Below, piece by piece: positions 1 to 7,813 of a DNA stretch of 18,948 nt. Each line of letters begins with the position of its first letter. Position 1 is the stretch's first letter. The DNA comes from Alphaproteobacteria bacterium (GTDB lineage: Bacteria; Pseudomonadota; Alphaproteobacteria; Rhizobiales; Aestuariivirgaceae): the NCBI GenBank assembly GCA_005884715.1, contig VAZZ01000266.1:1-18948 (forward strand), in the 5' to 3' direction. The position numbers were made by a program, and so were the translations under genes. A model generated the notes under the pieces. The model was not told the origin of the DNA, made no database searches, and saw only the letters and a list, made by a program, of their open reading frames with translations.

Positions 1-1
1 C

Positions 2-637
2 GTCGCGGGCTTGCGCGAAAGACTGCGCGAGGCCATCGCACTTGATCTGCCGATCGATGAATGGGCGAAGGAAGAAGGCATCGCGGATGAAGAGATTCGT
101 GAGCGCGTCGCCAAGGCGGCCGATGAGTTCTACGCCAGGAAGCGCGAGACCTATACCCCTGAGATCATGGTGCAGATCGAGAAGGCCATCCTGCTCCAGA
201 CGCTCGATCATCTCTGGCGCGAGCACATCGTGACGGTCGAGCATTTGCGTCAGGTCATCCATTTGCGCGGCTACGGCCAGCGCGACCCGCTCAACGAATA
301 CAAGACCGAGGGTTTCACCCTGTTCGAGGCGATGATCTCCCATCTGCGCGAAATGACGACCGGGCAGATCATGCGCGTTGAGCTGCAAAGCCAGCCGCCC
401 GAAGACCTGCTGCCGGATGAGGACGAGTTGCCGATGATGCGGGCGCATCACATCGATCCTACAACCGGCCAGGATGATGTCGGCGAAGGCCTCCTCTTCG
501 CTCAGGCGCCGCCGCGCAAGATCAAGGCCGCCGTCAATCCGGAAGATCCCACCACCTGGGGCAAGGTCGGCCGCAATGACGCCTGCCCCTGCGGTTCAGG
601 CAAGAAGTTCAAGCACTGTCACGGGGCTTATGTGTAG
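2..637 (+). CDS. secA: SecA preprotein translocase ATPase, C-terminal part (5' end outside window)
   Basis: This is the C-terminal end of the SecA motor, which drives unfolded preproteins through SecYEG at the inner membrane. The frame is open from the first bases, so the gene starts upstream of the window. The visible part holds the end of the helical scaffold/wing region, including the segment ending LQTLDHLWREHIVTVEHLRQ and the following GYGQRDPLNEYKTEGF stretch, both typical of SecA. A variable acidic linker follows. The protein closes with a zinc-binding SEC-C tail, CPCGSGKKFKHCHG, whose Cys-Cys-Cys-His set is the SecB/phospholipid contact site in known SecA proteins. The stop at 635-637 faces the amidohydrolase stop across 29 bases, so the genes converge. 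Confidence 0.97.
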   Translation, partial: VAGLRERLREAIALDLPIDEWAKEEGIADEEIRERVAKAADEFYARKRETYTPEIMVQIEKAILLQTLDHLWREHIVTVEHLRQVIHLRGYGQRDPLNEYKTEGFTLFEAMISHLREMTTGQIMRVELQSQPPEDLLPDEDELPMMRAHHIDPTTGQDDVGEGLLFAQAPPRKIKAAVNPEDPTTWGKVGRNDACPCGSGKKFKHCHGAYV

Positions 638-648
638 AGATTTCTCCC

Positions 649-661
649 TCCCCGTTGGGGA
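649..661. terminator. Small hairpin between convergent genes, possible weak terminator
   Basis: A 5-bp stem, TCCCC with GGGGA and loop GTT, fills the 29-base gap between the secA stop and the convergent amidohydrolase stop. No clear T-run follows on either strand, so intrinsic termination would be weak. The call rests on position and symmetry only. Confidence 0.3.
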
Positions 662-666
662 TCAAA

Positions 667-2331
667 TCACGCTTCATAGGTGATGCGCCCGTCGCAGATC
701 GTCGCGATGGGTTTGAGCTTGTCGATCGCTTCTCGATCCACGGCTTCGATGTCGTCCGAGAGCACGACGATGTCTGCGAGCATGCCGTGAGCGATCCGAC
801 CCTTGCGGTCTTCCATGAACTCCGTCCAGGCCCCATCCGACGTATAACCGGCCAGCGTTTCAGCGAGAGATTGCCTCTGCTCCGGCAGGCCTTTCTTCCA
901 CGTATTGCGCGTCACCGCTGCGTGGATGCCGCGCATCGGATTGATGTCGGATACCGGCCAGTCGCTGCCAAAAGCCAGACGAGCGCCCGCCTCGCGCAAT
1001 GTCTGCCAGGCATAGGAATAGGGCCAGCGTTCCTCACCGATGAGACTGATCGTCGGCTCAAGCGGCAATCCCATCGTGCCGGGCGGATGCGGCGGCTGCA
1101 TCGAGGCGACGACACCTAGGCGGGCGAAGCGCTCGATATCGGCAGGCAGCACCACTTCGATATGTTCGATGCGATGCCGGCTGTCGCGCCGGCCATTGGT
1201 CCTGGCAGCTGCCTCATAGCCATCGAGGACGCGAGTGACAGCGCCGTCGCCGATCGCATGTACGGCAATCTGCAGGCCGCGCCGGTCCGCCTCGATGGCT
1301 ATCTCATTGAAATGCTCGGCTGAAAACAACGGATCGCCATTCTTCATCGAGCGATCGGCATAGCCGTCGAACATGACGGCGGTGCCCGAATCGATGACGC
1401 CGTCCATGAACATCTTGACAAAACCCGAGCGCAGGCGATCCGAGCGGTAGCGCCGGTGCATTTCGCTAGCCTTCTCGAGCTCGGAAAGCTTCATGAAATT
1501 CTTCATGTGAAAGGGAATGCGAGCCCTGACCGGCAGGCCGCTCTCCCGGTCGATTTCATCGAGCAGGTCGAGCTGATAGAAGTTGCCGTCCATATTGTGG
1601 AAACTGGTGATGCCATGCCGTGCGCAATGAGCGAGGCCGCGTTTGATGATATCGCGATCCGCTGCGCGCTCCGACGCTGTCGGCGAGACAGGCGGTTCAC
1701 CGCCCGTCTCAAGACCGAGCCGCTCGCGTCCGCCATCGCCCAACGCTCGCACCGGATCGATGGCACCGCCTTCGCGCAATTCGCCCATGGCGAGCCCGTC
1801 GGCGCCGAGGACGATTTCGCTGCCGACCCCTACATTGCGTCCTTTGAGAATGTGGGCACGTTCGAGCGCCGCCGTATTGGCCCAGGCCGTGTGATGGTCG
1901 GGCGAGAACATCATCAAAGGCCGGTCGGAGACGATGCGGTCGAGGTGATGGCGGCTGATACGCTCCTCTTCCGACAGGATGGTGTAGTCGGCGCCCTGCG
2001 CGACGAGCAGCTTCGCCTGTGGGCGCGACTGCGCGTAGGCGCGCACAGCCTCGGCGAGCTGGGCGAAACCCTTGACGCCAGTGAGATGCAGGTGATCGAG
2101 CTCGGCCGCGCCTGAGAAGACATGCATGTGTGATTCGATGAAACCGGGAAGTACCGTGGCACCTTGCGCGTCGATCATCCGGGTCGCGCCATGCCTCAGA
2201 GCCCTGGCGTTCTCAGCGTCGCCAACGAAGAGGATCTCGTTGCCAGCGATAGCCACGGCCTCGGCGCGCGAACCCTTGCCATCAAGGGTCAGCACACGCG
2301 CGTTGACGATCAGAATATCTGCCTGCTTCAC
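667..2331 (-). CDS. Amidohydrolase family 3 (YtcJ-like) metal-dependent hydrolase
   Basis: A 554-residue amidohydrolase-superfamily protein of the YtcJ/Amidohydro_3 type. It opens with the usual beta-sandwich start (DILIVNARVLTLDG). The metal-binding HxH lies in PGFIESHMH (His68 and His70). Further expected ligand segments are SGFVKMFMDGVIDSGT (candidate bridging Lys), QIAVHAIGDGAV and RHRIEHIEVV (His ligands), and LAFGSDWPVSDINP (catalytic Asp). The family hydrolyses amide or related C-N bonds in varied substrates, and the substrate cannot be read from sequence. There is no signal peptide, so it is probably cytoplasmic. It starts with GTG at 2331 behind a good ribosome binding site (GGGGGAG) and lies 21 bases after the multicopper oxidase stop, so the two are probably co-transcribed although no shared pathway is obvious. 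Confidence 0.9.
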   Translation of the reverse strand: MKQADILIVNARVLTLDGKGSRAEAVAIAGNEILFVGDAENARALRHGATRMIDAQGATVLPGFIESHMHVFSGAAELDHLHLTGVKGFAQLAEAVRAYAQSRPQAKLLVAQGADYTILSEEERISRHHLDRIVSDRPLMMFSPDHHTAWANTAALERAHILKGRNVGVGSEIVLGADGLAMGELREGGAIDPVRALGDGGRERLGLETGGEPPVSPTASERAADRDIIKRGLAHCARHGITSFHNMDGNFYQLDLLDEIDRESGLPVRARIPFHMKNFMKLSELEKASEMHRRYRSDRLRSGFVKMFMDGVIDSGTAVMFDGYADRSMKNGDPLFSAEHFNEIAIEADRRGLQIAVHAIGDGAVTRVLDGYEAAARTNGRRDSRHRIEHIEVVLPADIERFARLGVVASMQPPHPPGTMGLPLEPTISLIGEERWPYSYAWQTLREAGARLAFGSDWPVSDINPMRGIHAAVTRNTWKKGLPEQRQSLAETLAGYTSDGAWTEFMEDRKGRIAHGMLADIVVLSDDIEAVDREAIDKLKPIATICDGRITYEA

Positions 2332-2352
2332 TCGACTCCCCCAGCATTTAGA

Positions 2353-3780
2353 TCAGGCCGCGTTTACATAAGCGACCGACCCCATCATGCCGGAATTCAT
2401 ATGATAGACGTGATGGCAGTGGAAGGCCCAGTTGCCGGGATTGTCCGCATCGAAGGCGATCGTGACGGCTTGATTGGGCGGCACCAGGACCGTATCGCGC
2501 ACCGCGCCCGCAATTTTTTGCCCATTGATGGCGACCACCTGGAAATGATGGCCATGCAGATGCATAGGATGCGACATTTGGGTCATGTTGTGCAGCATGA
2601 CGGCGATACGCTCGCCGAGCCTGACCCCGAACAGCGTGTCGTTCATGGCCGCCTTGCCGTTCAGCCCCCACACATAATCGGAGCCGCCGCCGGTCAGCAT
2701 GACCATCTCGGTGCGCGTAACCGGTTCAGGCGCCAGCTCCTTCCTGGCTTTCAGCTTCCTTTCGAGAGCGAGATCGAGCGCCGGCGCCACGTCGCCTTGC
2801 GTCGCGATCCTGCTGATCTTGCCTTCGCCTGTAGCAATAATGATGCCGGTCCGCTGCGCCGTTCCTTCCGGGCGGAACAGGATGGGCCAGGCACCCGGCT
2901 CACGCGGCAGCGCGATGCGGATATCGACGCGCTGGGCAATGGCGATCGGGAACAGCTTCTCCCGCAATGGCTCGATCGCGTTGCCGTCGACCGCGATGAG
3001 CTCGCCATCGAGAGCGCCCATATCGATCCACATATTGGAGGCGGCGGCGCCATTGATGATCCTGAGCCTCATCCGACCACCGGTCTCGGCCCGCAGGATT
3101 TCCGGATCATCGAGGGTGCGGTCATTGGCGAGGAAAGCGTCGAAGGCGACGTCATTGATCATCGCGGCCGGCATCGCCATCTTGCTATGATCCATTCCGC
3201 CCATATCGCCTGAACCGCCGCTATGGGCGGCATGTTCGCCGCCGCCAGCCTGCAATTCTGACAGGATTTCCTGGGGCTCGCGAAAGGTGAAGTCGTGCAG
3301 CAGCACGACATGGTCCAGTTCATCGGCGGCGAGATCGGCGTTGTCGCGCACGACCATTGGAGCGGCGAGAAGCTTTTGCTCCTGAAGCCCGGCATGCGAA
3401 TGCATCCAGTGGGTGCCGGTGCGCGGCTTGAAGTCGTAAACGTGGCTCTCGCCCGGCTTGAGCGCTGGCTGGGAGAGTTGGGGCACACCATCCTGTTCGG
3501 TGGGTGGCGTCTGGCCGTGCCAATGAATGAGGGTCGACTCATCCAGCATGTTGGTGAGCGCCAGGCGAAGCCGTTGCGACGCCTTGAAATTAAAGCCATG
3601 TTTACCCCGCGGCATTTCGAGGCCGAAGACTTTTGCCGCCTTGCCCTTGACGTCGAGGATCCGGGTTGTGGCCATGATCCGGGTTGCCTCTGGCGCTGCT
3701 ATCGCGGTGCGGCCGAGTGGCCACAGGGCGCCCGCCGATCCGATACCGGCAATGAAACGGCGTCGTGAAATCAAAGGCAT
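2353..3780 (-). CDS. Multicopper oxidase with Tat signal (CopA/laccase-like)
   Basis: A 475-residue periplasmic multicopper oxidase. The ATG at 3780 has an AGGA ribosome binding site seven bases upstream; the longer reading from a TTG at 3813 is less likely. The N-terminus MPLISRRRFIAG is a twin-arginine signal, as expected for a cofactor loaded before export. All four copper motifs are visible: HWHG (about residue 86), HWMHSH (about 124-129), HPMHLHGHHF, and C-terminal HCHHVYHMNSGMM with the type 1 copper Cys, His and Met. The family oxidises Cu(I), phenols or metals while reducing oxygen to water. A Gly/Met/His-rich insert at about residues 178-207 (GDMGGMDHSKMAM) resembles the copper-binding loops of CopA and CueO, which favours a copper-tolerance role. 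No copper ATPase or sensor gene is adjacent. Confidence 0.92.
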   Translation of the reverse strand: MPLISRRRFIAGIGSAGALWPLGRTAIAAPEATRIMATTRILDVKGKAAKVFGLEMPRGKHGFNFKASQRLRLALTNMLDESTLIHWHGQTPPTEQDGVPQLSQPALKPGESHVYDFKPRTGTHWMHSHAGLQEQKLLAAPMVVRDNADLAADELDHVVLLHDFTFREPQEILSELQAGGGEHAAHSGGSGDMGGMDHSKMAMPAAMINDVAFDAFLANDRTLDDPEILRAETGGRMRLRIINGAAASNMWIDMGALDGELIAVDGNAIEPLREKLFPIAIAQRVDIRIALPREPGAWPILFRPEGTAQRTGIIIATGEGKISRIATQGDVAPALDLALERKLKARKELAPEPVTRTEMVMLTGGGSDYVWGLNGKAAMNDTLFGVRLGERIAVMLHNMTQMSHPMHLHGHHFQVVAINGQKIAGAVRDTVLVPPNQAVTIAFDADNPGNWAFHCHHVYHMNSGMMGSVAYVNAA

Positions 3781-3976
3781 AGTCAATCCTGTCTTTGGGT
3801 TAATGCTTGGCAAGCGGGACGCGCCATTACGGGGCTATTTGGGTACTGCGATCACGAAAGTCATTCCGAATCTCAATGATCGCATGACAACTCGGTGGAA
3901 TTTGAACACTTCCGTTAACCCGGGGTTGAATGCAGCTGATCTAGGCTTCATCGCACGGGAAGGCTCGGAGTGTGCA
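3781..3976. other. Divergent intergenic region between oxidase and pilin genes
   Basis: This 196-base gap separates the minus-strand oxidase start from the plus-strand pilin start and must hold both promoters. I see ribosome binding sites at each end but no convincing -35/-10 pair, operator palindrome or RNA structure. Confidence 0.4.
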
Positions 3977-4162
3977 ATGCAATTGTCCGTCAGAAGGCTG
4001 GCGCGCTTTCTCAACGATGAGAAAGGTGCGGCCGCCATTGAATATGCCCTCCTTGCATCCGGCATATTCCTTGTCATCCTTACCGCCGTTCAGTTGCTCG
4101 GCAGCGAAGTTCACGATCTCTATCAGAGTGTAGCTGACGGCCTGGCGACCATTACCCCTTGA
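3977..4162 (+). CDS. Flp/Fap-type class IVb pilin subunit
   Basis: A 61-residue prepilin of the Flp family, the building block of Tad pili used for surface attachment. The short leader MQLSVRRLARFLNDEKG ends at Gly17. Prepilin peptidase would cut there, leaving AAAIEYALLA with the conserved Glu at +5 and Tyr at +6, followed by one hydrophobic helix (about residues 20-42). Length and pattern fit Flp pilins closely. The ATG at 3977 has GGAG seven bases upstream; the same frame is open back to 3527, but that stretch is antisense to the oxidase and does not look coding. No tad/cpa assembly genes are nearby, so this is an isolated pilin gene. Its stop overlaps the convergent L,D-transpeptidase-like gene end by 11 bases. 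Confidence 0.88.
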   Translation: MQLSVRRLARFLNDEKGAAAIEYALLASGIFLVILTAVQLLGSEVHDLYQSVADGLATITP

Positions 4163-4777
4163 CGACATAACGCTTGCCGACCAGTTGGATGATCGGAACA
4201 TTCCTGTCGCTCTCGAACAAGTCATATCCCGCCTTGAGATCGCGCCAGAAATCAATCCAGCGTGATTGCGCGTGCCTCCCGATAAAAGACGGTAGATGTC
4301 ATCGACCGCGGGATCCGTCATCGCATAGCAGCCGATCGAGCTGCACCCGCCATGCACCATAAGATATGAACCGGTGCGCCCATGCACCGGGTCGAATGCA
4401 TTTGGAAAACCGAGATTGAACGACAGATGATGACGGCTATTGGGATTCAATTGCTCGCTCGTCACCTGATAGAAACCTTCCGGCGCCTGCCGGTCGCCTT
4501 GCCTGAGCTTGGGCCCGAGCCCTCCCGAGAAGCGGCAGATCGGGTAGGACTGGAACAGCCGCCATGCTTTGTCATCGCGCATCCACAGTTCGAGCATGGC
4601 CTCCTGCTTAAAGATCCGCACAAAGACCGGCTGTCCCTGGCGCAAACCCTTGGCCGCCAGGCGGGTGGCAAGCGTGCGTTGCGATTCTGCAAGACTGGTG
4701 CGCTCGTATTTCTCGTAAAAGGCGATGACCGCGACGGCGGCGGCACACAATATCAGCAGCAGTTTCACGACCCGCAT
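4152..4777 (-). pseudogene. YafK-type L,D-transpeptidase-fold (YkuD) protein, frameshifted near the C-terminus
   Basis: The protein starts with an N-terminal membrane anchor or signal (MRVVKLLLILCAAAVAVIAF) and continues into a YkuD catalytic domain close to E. coli YafK (DpaA): APEGFYQVTSEQLNPNSRHH, then HGRTGSYLMVHGGCSSIGCYAMTD with the catalytic Cys and preceding His. E. coli YafK releases Braun lipoprotein from peptidoglycan; other family members make 3-3 or protein crosslinks. After DDIYRLLSG the frame breaks. Shifting back one base at about 4277 restores a sensible 41-residue ending (RHAQSRWIDFWRDLKAGYDL, later IIQLVGKRYVVKG) and a TAA at 4154-4152. This fits loss of one base from GGAAGG. 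Unshifted, the ORF runs on to 3941 through sequence antisense to the pilin. The catalytic core precedes the break. The ATG at 4777 is preferred over a TTG at 4798. It follows accA by 75 bases. Confidence 0.83.
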
Positions 4778-4852
4778 GGGCGCAAGACTGATCGGCAATG
4801 ACGGCGGCTTTTGGGCAGATAGAAATCACCCTCAGCCAGCGGCGCAAGCGAT

Positions 4853-5806
4853 CTACAGATCGCGGCCGATCGCCAGGAATTTGTCGCGACGCTGCATCCG
4901 CAGCGCATCCGGTGGCAAGGCGCTGAAGGCCCGCAATGATCGCGATATCGCATCCTCGGTTGCCGCCAGCACCTGCTCGCGCCCGCGATGGGCGCCTCCC
5001 AAGGGCTCAGCGATGATATCATCGATGATGCCAAGCTTCTTCAGATCCTGTGCGGTAATGCGCATGGCGCTCGCCGCATCCTTGGCCCGCGTCGCATCGC
5101 GCCACAGAATGGAGGCCGCACCCTCGGGAGAAATCACGCTGTAGATCGCGTGTTCCAGCATCAGCACGGCATTCGCCGTGGCGATGGCGATGGCGCCGCC
5201 CGATCCGCCTTCCCCGATGATCACCGAGACGAGCGGAACCCCGAGCCCCAGACAGCAATCGGTCGAGCGCGCGATCGCCTCCGCCTGTCCGCGTTCCTCC
5301 GCATCGATGCCGGGATAGGCGCCGGCGGTATCGACGAAGGTGAGAACCGGGATCCCGAAGCGGTCGGCGGTCTCCATGAGACGCACCGCCTTGCGGTAGC
5401 CTTCCGGACGCGCCATGCCGAAATTATGCTTGAGCCGTGTCTGCGTATCATGGCCCTTCTCCTGACCGATGACGGCAACGGGCTCGCCGCGAAACCGGCC
5501 AAGACCGCCGACAATGGCATTATCCTCGCCGAACTTGCGGTCGCCTGCCATCGGCGTGTAATCGGTGATGAGCGCACTGATATAATCCGCACTATGTGGC
5601 CGGTCGGGATGGCGCGCCACTTGCGCCTTCTGCCAGGGCGTCAGGCTCTGATAGAGATCGGCCAGGCTTTTCGCCGCCTTTTTTTCGAGCGCCTTCACTT
5701 CATCGCTGGTCGAGACGGAAGAATCGGGATCGGCGATGGCCTTGAGCTCCGCGATCTTTCCTTCCAACTCGGCGAGGGGGGCTTCAAAATCGAGATAGGC
5801 GTGCAT
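4853..5806 (-). CDS. accA: Acetyl-CoA carboxylase carboxyltransferase subunit alpha
   Basis: A 317-residue AccA, the alpha half of the carboxyltransferase that moves CO2 from biotin carboxyl carrier protein to acetyl-CoA, giving malonyl-CoA for fatty-acid synthesis. The N-terminus (YLDFEAPLAELEGKIAELKA) matches the family coiled-coil start. The core shows PEGYRKAVRLMETADRFGIP, TFVDTAGAYPG, EERGQAEAIA and the oxyanion-type GEGGSGGAIAIATAN, then YSVISPEGAASILWRDATRA. Length is normal. The ATG at 5806 has GAGG seven bases upstream. The gene lies 73 bases after xerD and 75 before the YafK-type gene on the same strand, so it probably belongs to one transcription unit starting at the 47-residue gene. 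Its partner accD is not in the window. Confidence 0.97.
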   Translation of the reverse strand: MHAYLDFEAPLAELEGKIAELKAIADPDSSVSTSDEVKALEKKAAKSLADLYQSLTPWQKAQVARHPDRPHSADYISALITDYTPMAGDRKFGEDNAIVGGLGRFRGEPVAVIGQEKGHDTQTRLKHNFGMARPEGYRKAVRLMETADRFGIPVLTFVDTAGAYPGIDAEERGQAEAIARSTDCCLGLGVPLVSVIIGEGGSGGAIAIATANAVLMLEHAIYSVISPEGAASILWRDATRAKDAASAMRITAQDLKKLGIIDDIIAEPLGGAHRGREQVLAATEDAISRSLRAFSALPPDALRMQRRDKFLAIGRDL

Positions 5807-5879
5807 TGAACCTCAAATGGGGACCGTCTGGCCTATCAGGCCCGATTGCGGCGCAAAGTGGCTATTGAGGCCCGATATG

Positions 5880-6806
5880 TCAACCGGACTTCGCGAGCGG
5901 ATGATGGGTTTCGATTGCCATGCGAAGGCGATCGGTCTGCACATGCGTATAGATCTGCGTCGTCGATATGTCGGCATGGCCCAGCATTTGCTGTACGGCG
6001 CGAAGATCGGCGCCGCCCGCCAGAAGGTGGCTGGCAAAGGCATGGCGCAGAACATGCGGCGACACCTGTTCGGGGCTCAACCCGGCTTCGCGCGCCAAGG
6101 CCTTGAGCTCGAGCGCAAAATGCTGCCGAGTCAGATAACCGCCATCGCCATGAGAGGGAAACAGCCAGGGCGTATCGTCATCCTGCTCCTCACTGAGAGC
6201 GGCAAGATAGGCCTGGACCGCCGCAAAGGCTTTTTGCGACACCGGCACCATGCGTTCGCGCCCGCCTTTGCCCTTGACCACGATGAATTGCGGACCCTTG
6301 GCGATCGCCTGTCTTTTCAGGCTGATGAGCTCCGAAACCCGCAATCCGGTCGCATAGATGAGTTCGAGCAGACAATAAAGCCGCTTTGCCTTGAACCTGG
6401 CCTTGCCTTCGAGCCGCTCGATCCTGGCCTCGGCAGCCGCGATCAGGCGGCTGACATCGTCGATGGTCAAGACTTTGGGCAATGGCCGGCGCATCCTTGG
6501 CGCGTCGATCGCGGTTGCGGGGTTTTCCCGCACGATGCCTTCGCCATAAAGGAAATTGTGGAACTGCCGCACGGCTGACAGCTTACGGGCGGCAGTCGAT
6601 GATTTAAGGCCTTCGGCGTCGAGTGCGGCAAGATAATTCCTGATATGTTCTGCTTTTGCCACCTGAAGGCCCGAACCCGCCGCGTTGAGGAACGCCGCAT
6701 AGGCAGAAAGGTCGCGCTGATAGGCGGCGAGCGTATTCTGCGCCGCCCCCCTTTCCGCACTCATCATTTCGAGGAACCGGTCAATCAGCCGGTTGTCACG
6801 GGCCAT
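5880..6806 (-). CDS. xerD: Site-specific tyrosine recombinase XerD
   Basis: A 308-residue tyrosine recombinase that, with XerC, resolves chromosome dimers at dif under FtsK control. An N-terminal SAM-like DNA-binding domain (AERGAAQNTLAAYQRDLSAY) is followed by the catalytic domain. The active-site set is visible: Arg in YATGLRVSELISL, Lys in VVKGKGGRERMVP, His-x-x-Arg in SPHVLRHAFASHLL, His in LGHADIST and nucleophile Tyr in TQIYTHV. XerD rather than XerC is inferred from overall similarity and from lying near accA and aroK, as often seen in Hyphomicrobiales. I chose the ATG at 6806 because it begins one base after the stop of the small upstream gene, suggesting translational coupling, and because it gives the family's usual N-terminus; an in-frame ATG at 6830 and a longer reading to 6905 are alternatives. 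Confidence 0.93.
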   Translation of the reverse strand: MARDNRLIDRFLEMMSAERGAAQNTLAAYQRDLSAYAAFLNAAGSGLQVAKAEHIRNYLAALDAEGLKSSTAARKLSAVRQFHNFLYGEGIVRENPATAIDAPRMRRPLPKVLTIDDVSRLIAAAEARIERLEGKARFKAKRLYCLLELIYATGLRVSELISLKRQAIAKGPQFIVVKGKGGRERMVPVSQKAFAAVQAYLAALSEEQDDDTPWLFPSHGDGGYLTRQHFALELKALAREAGLSPEQVSPHVLRHAFASHLLAGGADLRAVQQMLGHADISTTQIYTHVQTDRLRMAIETHHPLAKSG

Positions 6807-6807
6807 C

Positions 6808-6951
6808 TCATTGCTGTCTGATTTTTTCATGCGGCAGTGACTTGACGATCTCGGTCTGTTCCGGGGGATAGTTTGCGAGTCCCCAGGCAGCCCCATAAAC
6901 CGCACCAGCCAAGCACGCGATGATTAACAGAAAGCGAACGGTATCAGGCAC
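6808..6951 (-). CDS. Small single-pass membrane protein of unknown function (47 aa)
   Basis: A GTG-started 47-codon gene with an excellent ribosome binding site (GGAAGGA, seven bases before the start). The product begins VPDTVRFLLIIACLAGAVYG, one predicted transmembrane helix at about residues 6-25, then a short tail (NYPPEQTEIVKSLPHEKIRQ). Its stop TGA is separated from the xerD ATG by a single base, which argues for coupled translation. I recall similar short proteins with a Pro-rich juxtamembrane part and a SLPxxKxRQ-like end upstream of xerD in Hyphomicrobiales, but cannot verify this here. The function is unknown; topology is probably N-terminus in, with the tail in the periplasm. Confidence 0.75.
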   Translation of the reverse strand: MPDTVRFLLIIACLAGAVYGAAWGLANYPPEQTEIVKSLPHEKIRQQ

Positions 6952-7219
6952 GACGCGTCCTTCCTCACCTGGATCAAGATCAATTCAAACCGCCGGTCTG
7001 ATAAAGGTGATCCGAATCTTATACTTAGCGCGCCATCGGACGGAAAGCCGGTGCCACTTTTCCTGATCACGCGCTTAAGCCCTTTAGCCTGATTGCTTGG
7101 CCCCCGCCAAGTGCTTCCGCGAAGTTGTGTCGATCCGGGACTAATGCGAGGCAATTCCCCTTCAATCGATAATGCGCTACGCGATTTTGGCGAATAGAGA
7201 TGAACCACAGCTCGACAAC
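6952..7219. other. Divergent intergenic region with one dispersed-repeat copy
   Basis: This stretch separates the minus-strand 47-residue gene from aroK on the plus strand. It contains one copy of a repeat (7029-7074) that recurs near 17441. A GGATCA/TGATCC inverted pair (6971-6976, 7009-7014) flanks AT-richer sequence, but I cannot assign a promoter with confidence. The first 48 bases before 7220 could be coding if aroK starts at 7172. Confidence 0.45.
7029..7074 (-). repeat. Dispersed intergenic repeat, copy A
   Basis: Read on the minus strand this copy carries GATCAGGAAAAGTGG, then CACCGGCTTTCCGTCCGAT, flanked by GCGCG on both sides. It matches copy B at 17441-17486 over about 46 bases with only a few changes and one gap. 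Both copies lie between genes. I recall similar AAAGTGG..CCGGTTTTCCG units across Hyphomicrobiales genomes, without a database check. Confidence 0.75.
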
Positions 7220-7813
7220 ATGGCCCGCCGCTCGCTCACCAAGGATTTGACGATTGTCCGCCAGCGCCTCAATGACCATGCGATCGTGCTGGTCGGCCTC
7301 ATGGGTGCCGGCAAGACGACGGTCGGGCGCCGGCTTGCCGAGAAAATGGGTCTGGCTTTCGTCGATGCCGATCACGAGATCGAACTCGCCGCCGGCCAGA
7401 CGATCCCCGAGATCTTCGCCCAGCATGGCGAGGCCTATTTCCGCGACGGCGAACGCAAGGTGATCACCCGACTGCTCGAGAACGGCGCCCAGGTGCTGGC
7501 GACAGGCGGCGGCGCTTATATGAATGCCGACACGAGGGACGTCATTCGCCGGCATGGTATCGCGATCTGGCTCAGGGCCGATTTCGACCTGCTCATGAGT
7601 CGCGTGCGGCGCCGCTCCAACCGGCCGCTGTTGCAGAATGATGATCCGGAAGCAGTGATGCACAAGCTGATCGCCGACCGGTATCCCATCTACGCCGAGG
7701 CCGACATCACCGTGGACAGCCGGGATGTGGCCCACACATCCATCGTCAACACCATCATCAAGAACCTGGCGCGCTGGCCAGGATGGGACCGACTGAAAAA
7801 TGAACAAGCTTGA
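7220..7813 (+). CDS. aroK: Shikimate kinase
   Basis: A 197-residue shikimate kinase, which phosphorylates shikimate with ATP in the fifth step of chorismate synthesis. The P-loop is GLMGAGKTT. DADHEIE carries the Mg/shikimate-binding Asp, the FRDGER segment carries the shikimate-binding Arg, and GGGAYMN is the third substrate-contact motif. The lid Arg appears in RRRSNRPLL. Length is normal. I chose ATG 7220 (MARRSLTKDLTIVRQ) since it leaves a typical short N-terminal helix; ATG 7172 would add 16 residues, and neither has a strong ribosome binding site. The stop overlaps the aroB start by 14 bases, so the genes are translated from one mRNA. Confidence 0.95.
   Translation: MARRSLTKDLTIVRQRLNDHAIVLVGLMGAGKTTVGRRLAEKMGLAFVDADHEIELAAGQTIPEIFAQHGEAYFRDGERKVITRLLENGAQVLATGGGAYMNADTRDVIRRHGIAIWLRADFDLLMSRVRRRSNRPLLQNDDPEAVMHKLIADRYPIYAEADITVDSRDVAHTSIVNTIIKNLARWPGWDRLKNEQA

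Noticed and set aside
655..1119. 154-codon plus-strand frame over the amidohydrolase
   Set aside because: It is a shadow of a gene with complete catalytic motifs on the minus strand; high GC leaves long open antisense frames.
2164..3213. 349-codon plus-strand frame over the oxidase
   Set aside because: The opposite strand carries the full multicopper oxidase motifs; this frame has none.
3527..3976. Long upstream extension of the pilin frame
   Set aside because: It is antisense to the oxidase N-terminal region and its translation does not resemble any pilin; the Flp leader begins at 3977 with its own ribosome binding site.
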